From NCBI GenBank assembly GCA_018399455.1, contig JAGYOT010000027.1:1-10343 (forward strand): a DNA stretch of 10,343 nt, given 5' to 3'. Positions 7,032 through 10,343 of the stretch are shown here, one piece after another (position 1 is the stretch's first letter; every line of letters starts with the position of its first letter). Source of the DNA: Desulfobacterales bacterium. GTDB taxonomy: Bacteria > Desulfobacterota > Desulfobacteria > Desulfobacterales > Desulfosalsimonadaceae. A program made the translations under genes and the position numbers. A model generated the notes under the pieces. That model searched no databases and was not told where the DNA came from. It saw only the letters and a list, made by a program, of their open reading frames with translations.

Positions 7032-8393
7032 TTAAAGCGCAAGCTCCACACAAAGATAAACGGTATGGTTCTCAAAATCATAAATGCTGAAGTTGGAGTC
7101 GCGGTAGGAATAGTAATACCCGAGCTCAACCTTGCCCCAGTCTCTAGGTTCAAATATCAAGGCCGGACCGACCCGGATGGTATCATCCTCGCGCTCATGG
7201 ATTTCGCCGCCTGCGGCAAATTCGCCCTCAAACTCATCCCGGTAGACCAGGGCGTTCAAAGAGGCTGACCATTTCTGGGAAAACCGCTGGAGAAACGAGA
7301 GATCCGCACCTGTCGTGAGAACGGTATAGGCCGCGTCTATGGACGACTCCCGGAAGCTGCGGTACAGGTTCAGGCTGGCCGCCTGCTTGGGCGTAAAATT
7401 ATGCTGGGTCTGGACCTCTACGGAAAACCCGTCCTCCTCGCCCAGGCGGTTGTCGTCAAACTCCTTTTCAATGTAGCCGACCTTGGCCCGGCCCCGGCTT
7501 TTGGCGGTGATGTCCCAGTCCACACCAACGTAGTAGCGGTACTCCTCATTATCAAATGCGTCGCTCTGGTCATAGTCGATATCGGCATATTCATAATTGA
7601 CAAAAACCGAGGTCTTCGGCTGGAGCCGGTAGAACACATAGCCCGCGACACTGTTGTCTGTCCGGTCCCGGAATTCATTGGCATCCTCATCATATTCCAG
7701 CCAGTAATTGGAATAATCGACCCGGAATTTGAACTTTTCCGAAGGCTGGTAGGTCGCGATCAGGTTGGCCAGGTTGTCATAGTATTCATCAAGGTTTCCG
7801 GACGCATTATTGTTGATTTCATGGCGGTTGTTGAACTGGTCGACAAAATCAACAGAAAGGCCCATGTCAAAATTATACTGGAAAAGCCCCTCCGCCCGAT
7901 GGGCGACATGGTCATTGTCGGATTCGTCGATAAACTTGACGAACTCCGGGGCATACATCAGGTAGGTCTGCATTCGCCGATTGGATTCCGGCGTCATGCG
8001 GCTGACCTGAAGGCCGCCGGGAGAGGTATTGGATGTCTGCATTTTCAAGAGCTGCTCCCGGTTGCCCGGAATCGCCAGCCACAGGCCGGAAGCGGCGCTA
8101 AGGATGTAGTCGTCCACCTCGCCGGTGTCGGTATAGTACAGGTTGTCCGTGTATTTGCTCTCAAGAAAAAGAAACGGATGCAGGTAGCCGCCTTCTCTGC
8201 CAAACACCTCCGCCCCGATCGCCCCTTCACCGGCTGAGCCGGTATCCGGCTGTCCGGCGGGAATCCGGCCGGAATCCACTGCCGTGGTGAAGGCCTGGCC
8301 TTCAGGAATGTTCATAGCAGATAGGGATTGACAAATAAAAAAACCACAGGAAAAACTGGCAACAATCAAATATACCAAGCATCGAATTCTCAT
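7032..8393 (-). CDS. Outer-membrane beta-barrel protein of an exopolysaccharide locus (candidate export porin)
   Basis: 453 residues. A signal peptide covers about 1-26 (MRIRCLVYLI... SLSA). After a Gly/Ala-rich linker the mature part starts with LHPFLFLESKYTDNLYYT, a 'TDN' start seen in barrel proteins of EPS and exosortase loci. The rest alternates polar and hydrophobic residues with many aromatic girdle residues and Asp/Asn-rich turns, such as FKFRVDYSNYWLEYDED and KVELGYYYSYRDSN, as expected for a barrel of perhaps 16-18 strands. The last strand ends VYLCVELAL; many barrels end in Phe, so the Leu end is slightly unusual. Placed between PilZ and OPX genes, it probably works in polymer export; whether it is the pore or a secreted-matrix anchor is an inference. 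The ATG is preceded by GAGAAG about 12 nt upstream. The gap to the next gene upstream is 99 nt (or shorter promoters within it). Confidence 0.88.
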   Translation of the reverse strand: MRIRCLVYLIVASFSCGFFICQSLSAMNIPEGQAFTTAVDSGRIPAGQPDTGSAGEGAIGAEVFGREGGYLHPFLFLESKYTDNLYYTDTGEVDDYILSAASGLWLAIPGNREQLLKMQTSNTSPGGLQVSRMTPESNRRMQTYLMYAPEFVKFIDESDNDHVAHRAEGLFQYNFDMGLSVDFVDQFNNRHEINNNASGNLDEYYDNLANLIATYQPSEKFKFRVDYSNYWLEYDEDANEFRDRTDNSVAGYVFYRLQPKTSVFVNYEYADIDYDQSDAFDNEEYRYYVGVDWDITAKSRGRAKVGYIEKEFDDNRLGEEDGFSVEVQTQHNFTPKQAASLNLYRSFRESSIDAAYTVLTTGADLSFLQRFSQKWSASLNALVYRDEFEGEFAAGGEIHEREDDTIRVGPALIFEPRDWGKVELGYYYSYRDSNFSIYDFENHTVYLCVELAL

Positions 8394-8428
8394 TCGGCTT
8401 TTGTCTTCTCGTTTTACACTAAAGTCCG

Positions 8429-8457
8429 ATCATCTTTTCACTGAAAAGCGCATGCAA
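8429..8457 (-). promoter_or_regulatory. Possible weak promoter with 15-nt palindrome before the barrel gene
   Basis: On the - strand TTGCAT (8457-8452) and GATGAT (8434-8429) are 17 nt apart, a poor sigma-70 match. Within the spacer lies CTTTTCA-G-TGAAAAG (8448-8434), a near-perfect palindrome with 7-nt arms that could be an operator. Nothing else is visible in the 99-nt gap. Weak evidence. Confidence 0.25.
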
Positions 8458-8492
8458 TCGATATAGCAGAAGAACATTTAATGAACATGGGC

Positions 8493-9008
8493 TTAAGGGC
8501 TTGAAACCGAGTCCGGGGGCACCGGATCCGGAAATTCAGGCGCATCCGGCAGGTCGGCCGCAGTCGCTGTATAGGGTAGGCCGGTCTGCAGGCACTGGGA
8601 CTGCTTAACCTGATCACCGGAGTAAATCTTCTCACCGTTCGGGCCGGCGGCATCAACGGCCGCCTTGGCGATCACCTCTTTCAGGATTCCCTCTTCAGTC
8701 CCGCACATGCACAGCTCATCAATTTCAATGCTGCCATAGCTGTAAATATCTCTCAAAACCAAATACGGAATAAAATCAAACAAAAGCGCGGTTTTCATGC
8801 ACTGACAGGCGTCCGCCCCCTGGTTCATGGCCCCCCTGATAGCCTCTTCGAGCGCCTTTTCCTTTTCCACGCCTTCAGCCTGCTGGGCTTTCTCAAGTCC
8901 CTCCATAAATAATTTTTCCCAGTCATTCCCTGCCACCACAACGGTTGCTGCAGAAAAAAAACAGAAGACAAGGAACGTAAAAGCTAAACACAACAATCTT
9001 TTTCTAAT
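8493..9008 (-). CDS. Small secreted cysteine-containing protein of unknown family; likely ATT start
   Basis: The family is not recognised. From a conventional TTG (8996-8994) the product has 167 residues but its signal peptide lacks a basic N-terminus. Reading four codons further to ATT (9008-9006) gives 171 residues starting (I/M)RKRLLCLAF, a textbook signal peptide (about 1-26, cleavage near VVVA), and puts a perfect AAGGAG (9020-9015) 6 nt before the start; the TTG would be 18 nt away. I therefore chose ATT. The mature protein is helical and acidic, with two CxC pairs 32 residues apart (C68/C70 in ACQCMKTALL and C100/C102 in LCMCGTEEG), a single C139, and a Pro/Asp/Ser-rich tail (about 151-171). 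The two CxC units look like diverged copies of one helical module. It lies 42 nt after the PilZ gene and before the barrel gene, so it may be a periplasmic or extracellular part of the EPS system; this is inference. Confidence 0.75.
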   Translation of the reverse strand: MRKRLLCLAFTFLVFCFFSAATVVVAGNDWEKLFMEGLEKAQQAEGVEKEKALEEAIRGAMNQGADACQCMKTALLFDFIPYLVLRDIYSYGSIEIDELCMCGTEEGILKEVIAKAAVDAAGPNGEKIYSGDQVKQSQCLQTGLPYTATAADLPDAPEFPDPVPPDSVSSP

Positions 9009-9014
9009 TGTCTT

Positions 9015-9020
9015 CTCCTT
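9015..9020 (-). promoter_or_regulatory. Strong ribosome binding site that fixes a rare ATT start
   Basis: AAGGAG on the - strand lies exactly 6 nt upstream of ATT at 9008-9006 and 18 nt upstream of the first conventional start (TTG, 8996-8994). There is no in-frame ATG, GTG or TTG between the SD and 8996. Confidence 0.65.
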
Positions 9021-9050
9021 TAGCCTGAAAGGATCGTATTTATTTATTAA

Positions 9051-9446
9051 TCAGTTAATTGCAGATGCATCGGTATCCGTGTAGGCCAACTCTAATGCCT
9101 TCAGCTTTTCCAACACTCCGGGTGGATTCTCTTTCTTCTTTTGCCCGTAAGGATTAAATGCAATACCCACCTGGAACCTGTAGCTTCTCCCCTGATTCCT
9201 GTTGGCCCAGCGGATTGCGCCCAAAATTTCTATTGCCTCGCCAAGGTCCGGAATTTCAAGCCTTAGAACAATAGGCGTTCCCGGCCTGACCCGGTGATTG
9301 CAGACAAATTTGGCACCCCCGCGGCTGATATCCAGAACCGGATAATAATCGCCGTCAAAACGCCCTTTTCCGAAAATCTTACTTCTCTTTTTATAGCGCA
9401 GGGTGGCTCCGGGAACACTGAATCGTGAACAACTCCGTTTTTTCAA
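9051..9446 (-). CDS. PilZ-domain protein (c-di-GMP binding), TTG start
   Basis: 131 residues, essentially one PilZ domain. Both ligand motifs are present: RxxxR (R4-S-C-S-R8) near the start and DxSxxG (D39-I-S41-R-G-G44), followed by the beta-barrel core and the closing strand YRFQVGIAFNPYG (89-101). In known PilZ proteins these residues bind c-di-GMP, so this is a likely receptor that links the second messenger to polysaccharide output. A basic linker and short helix (about 102-123) follow. The start is TTG with AGGA 7 nt upstream; an in-frame TAG lies just before, so no longer in-frame ORF exists. An ATG at 9453-9451 is in another frame. It is the first gene of the - strand block, 42 nt from the cysteine protein (ATT start). 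Direct control of the Wzc-type kinase or of export is inferred from position only. Confidence 0.92.
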   Translation of the reverse strand: MKKRSCSRFSVPGATLRYKKRSKIFGKGRFDGDYYPVLDISRGGAKFVCNHRVRPGTPIVLRLEIPDLGEAIEILGAIRWANRNQGRSYRFQVGIAFNPYGQKKKENPPGVLEKLKALELAYTDTDASAIN

Positions 9447-9486
9447 GAAACATTCCTAAAATCTGACAATTGACTTTAACCTTTAT

Positions 9487-9516
9487 TGAATATCAGCAAC
9501 AAAAACCGCTCGTCAA
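9487..9516 (-). promoter_or_regulatory. Possible sigma-70 promoter for the PilZ-led block
   Basis: On the - strand TTGACG (9516-9511, 5 of 6 to the -35 consensus) is followed after 18 nt by TATTCA (9492-9487), a weak -10. The distance to the PilZ start is about 40 nt. By-eye match only. Confidence 0.3.
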
Positions 9517-9587
9517 TCTTTATTTTTTTACTACATCGACGTCCGCCAAATACTTACACAGCCCCCTCCGCAGCCTCCAGCGCACCC

Positions 9588-9698
9588 GGGGACAGACTTA
9601 AGCATCCCCCCTACCTTTCGCCTTTCGCATCTCCCGGGGACAGGCTTTAGCCTGTCCCCCTACTCTCGCCTTTGGGGACAGATTTGAAATCTGTCCCC
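9588..9698. repeat. Cluster of three GGGGACAG-type palindromes (REP-like)
   Basis: Copy 1 (9588-9611) starts GGGGACAGACTT-AAG but its right half is decayed (CATCCCCCC). Copy 2 (9636-9659) has 11-nt perfect arms GGGGACAGGCT / AGCCTGTCCCC with a 2-nt loop. Copy 3 (9674-9698) has 12-nt perfect arms GGGGACAGATTT / AAATCTGTCCCC around one base. The outer GGGGACAG/CTGTCCCC is conserved while the inner 3-4 bases change with compensation on both arms, so pairing is maintained. The linkers also match: each begins CTAC and contains CGCCTTT. Such palindromes are typical of REP-like elements spread by RAYT (IS200-like) transposases; none is encoded in the window. Confidence 0.8.
9614..9627. repeat. Tandem heptamer (CCTTTCG)x2
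   Basis: Two perfect adjacent copies of CCTTTCG in the linker between palindrome copies 1 and 2; the linker between copies 2 and 3 has only one similar unit (CTCTCGCCTTT, 9663-9673). Confidence 0.7.
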
Positions 9699-9709
9699 TC
9701 TCCCAAACC

Positions 9710-9738
9710 TTGAATCAATCCCCCTTATGCGCTATATA
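9710..9738 (+). promoter_or_regulatory. Probable sigma-70 promoter giving a leaderless ABC transporter mRNA
   Basis: TTGAAT (9710-9715) and TATATA (9733-9738) are separated by exactly 17 nt. Transcription would start near 9745, at the ATG (9746). No SD sequence precedes this ATG, which agrees with a leaderless or near-leaderless message. TATAAG (9735-9740) is an alternative -10 with a 19-nt spacer. Confidence 0.45.
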
Positions 9739-9745
9739 AGCCTAC

Positions 9746-10343
9746 ATGCAGAAACCTAACACCATCCGGGAAAAACTAACACACGCCCTTCAGCTCAATA
9801 GGACCCTGGCTTTCGTTTGGCGCGCCTCGCCGGCCGCCGCCCTTTTTTCGGGCATTCTTGTCTTTATCCAGGGACTGTTTCCCTTGGCTGTACTTTACAT
9901 GGTCAAACTCATTGTTGATGAGGCTGACAGGGCCATACCATCGCCGGACAGCGCGCGCCTTTCCTGGATCCTGACCCTGGTCGCCATTGCCGGCGGCATC
10001 AGCCTGCTGAGAAGCGGCTGCCAGCAAATCGCGGATTTCGCCAATGAGACCCTTTCCCTTAAAGTCTCGGACTATGTCTATGACCTGCTCCACAGCAAGT
10101 CCCTTACCCTGGATCTTGAGTTCTATGAGAACCCGGCCTACTTCGACACCCTTCACCGGGCTCAGATGGAGGGGCCGCAGCGCCCCGCAAAAATCGTAAA
10201 CAGCCTGGTGAATATCGGACGTGAGGGGGTTTCATTAACGGCGGTCATCGGATTGCTCCTCTATTTTCACTGGACGGTGCCGCTTATCCTGCTGGCCGCC
10301 GTGATTCCGGGAATATTTGTTAAAATCAAATTTTCCAGGGAAA
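9746..10343 (+). CDS. ABC exporter, N-terminal membrane domain (partial, 3' cut by window edge)
   Basis: The frame is open from ATG 9746 to the end of the window (199 codons plus one base), starting MQKPNTIREKLTHALQLNRT; an in-frame TAA at 9737-9739 excludes a longer start. Membrane helices are visible at about 31-53 (AAALFSGILVFIQGLFPLAV and on), about 72-88 and about 168-190. Between them lies the cytoplasmic part LHSKSLTLDLEFYENPAYFD, followed by HRAQMEG, which is characteristic of exporter-type ABC transmembrane domains (the 'LDL-FYENP-Y-D-L-RA' stretch). The ATP-binding half would lie beyond the window. Substrate is unknown; lipid-linked sugars, peptides or lipids are all possible. It points away from the EPS block with 299 nt between, so it is not part of that operon, though a shared regulatory region is possible. 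Confidence 0.9.
   Translation, partial: MQKPNTIREKLTHALQLNRTLAFVWRASPAAALFSGILVFIQGLFPLAVLYMVKLIVDEADRAIPSPDSARLSWILTLVAIAGGISLLRSGCQQIADFANETLSLKVSDYVYDLLHSKSLTLDLEFYENPAYFDTLHRAQMEGPQRPAKIVNSLVNIGREGVSLTAVIGLLLYFHWTVPLILLAAVIPGIFVKIKFSRE

Larger units (their letters stand above)
9447..9745. other. 299-nt divergent intergenic region
   Basis: No coding region is seen between the PilZ gene (leftward) and the ABC transporter gene (rightward). It holds a possible leftward promoter (9487-9516), a palindrome cluster (9588-9698), and a rightward promoter (9710-9738). Since the flanking genes point away from each other, the palindromes cannot serve as terminators of either gene. Confidence 0.6.

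Noticed and set aside
7401..8237. 278-codon open frame on the + strand opposite the barrel gene
   Set aside because: It looks hydrophobic (many Val/Ile) only because it mirrors Asp/Asn/Tyr codons of the barrel; there is no SD and the opposite strand is a convincing barrel protein.
9444..9453. ATG at 9453-9451 as the PilZ start through slippage on the A-run
   Set aside because: It is in another frame and would need a programmed shift. TTG at 9446 with AGGA 7 nt upstream explains the PilZ frame simply.
9588..9698. CRISPR array
   Set aside because: The units are palindromes of 24-25 nt with varying inner bases, and the 'spacers' are short, unequal (about 14 and 24 nt) and similar to each other.
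9588..9698. Rho-independent terminators
   Set aside because: The arms have tiny loops and no T-run on either side, and both flanking genes start, not end, at this region.
9776..10156. 126-codon open frame on the - strand opposite the ABC exporter start
   Set aside because: The + strand frame encodes a typical ABC transmembrane domain; the antisense product is Lys/Gly/Arg-rich with no domain.

Overview
This window looks like a chromosomal piece from a Gram-negative bacterium with moderately high GC. Gene style (a PilZ / OPX / BY-kinase / TPR-Wzy exopolysaccharide set, a SurA-like plus HAMP gene pair, and GGGGACAG-type palindromes) fits Desulfobacterota (former Deltaproteobacteria) best. That placement is an inference from gene content; no marker gene is present.

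Layout. (1) Positions 3-1441, + strand: the 3' end of a SurA/parvulin-like periplasmic chaperone gene, a two-TM HAMP-domain protein overlapping it by 4 nt, and a small secreted HEIGH-motif zinc-peptidase-like protein. (2) Positions 1446-9446, - strand, read from right to left: a PilZ-domain protein, a small secreted cysteine-containing protein of unknown family, an outer-membrane beta-barrel protein, a polysaccharide export (OPX, Wza-type) protein with two SLBB domains, a fused Wzz-like chain-length regulator / BY-kinase (Wzc-type), and an O-antigen ligase/polymerase (Wzy/WaaL superfamily) with a long C-terminal TPR domain. The last three are packed with 0 or -1 nt between them. The two blocks converge with only 4 nt between stop codons. 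(3) Positions 9447-9745: a divergent intergenic region with three GGGGACAG-type palindromes. (4) Position 9746 to the right edge, + strand: the N-terminal part of an ABC exporter (membrane domain), cut by the window end.

How the genes work together. The - strand block is the core of a Wzx/Wzy-type exopolysaccharide machine: Wzy polymerises in the periplasm, the Wzc-type kinase sets chain length and couples the membranes, and the OPX protein plus an outer-membrane barrel lets the polymer out. PilZ at the head of the block suggests c-di-GMP control. No glycosyltransferase, flippase (Wzx) or tyrosine phosphatase is visible, so the sugar-assembly genes must lie elsewhere. The OPX protein lacks both a lipobox cysteine and a C-terminal outer-membrane helix, which makes the adjacent beta-barrel the natural pore candidate.

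Most worth a second look: the OPX/barrel pairing; the small CxC protein, whose best start codon is ATT; six tandem heptamers and a terminator/ops-like hairpin between the barrel gene and the OPX gene; the palindrome cluster; and a probably leaderless ABC transporter transcript.
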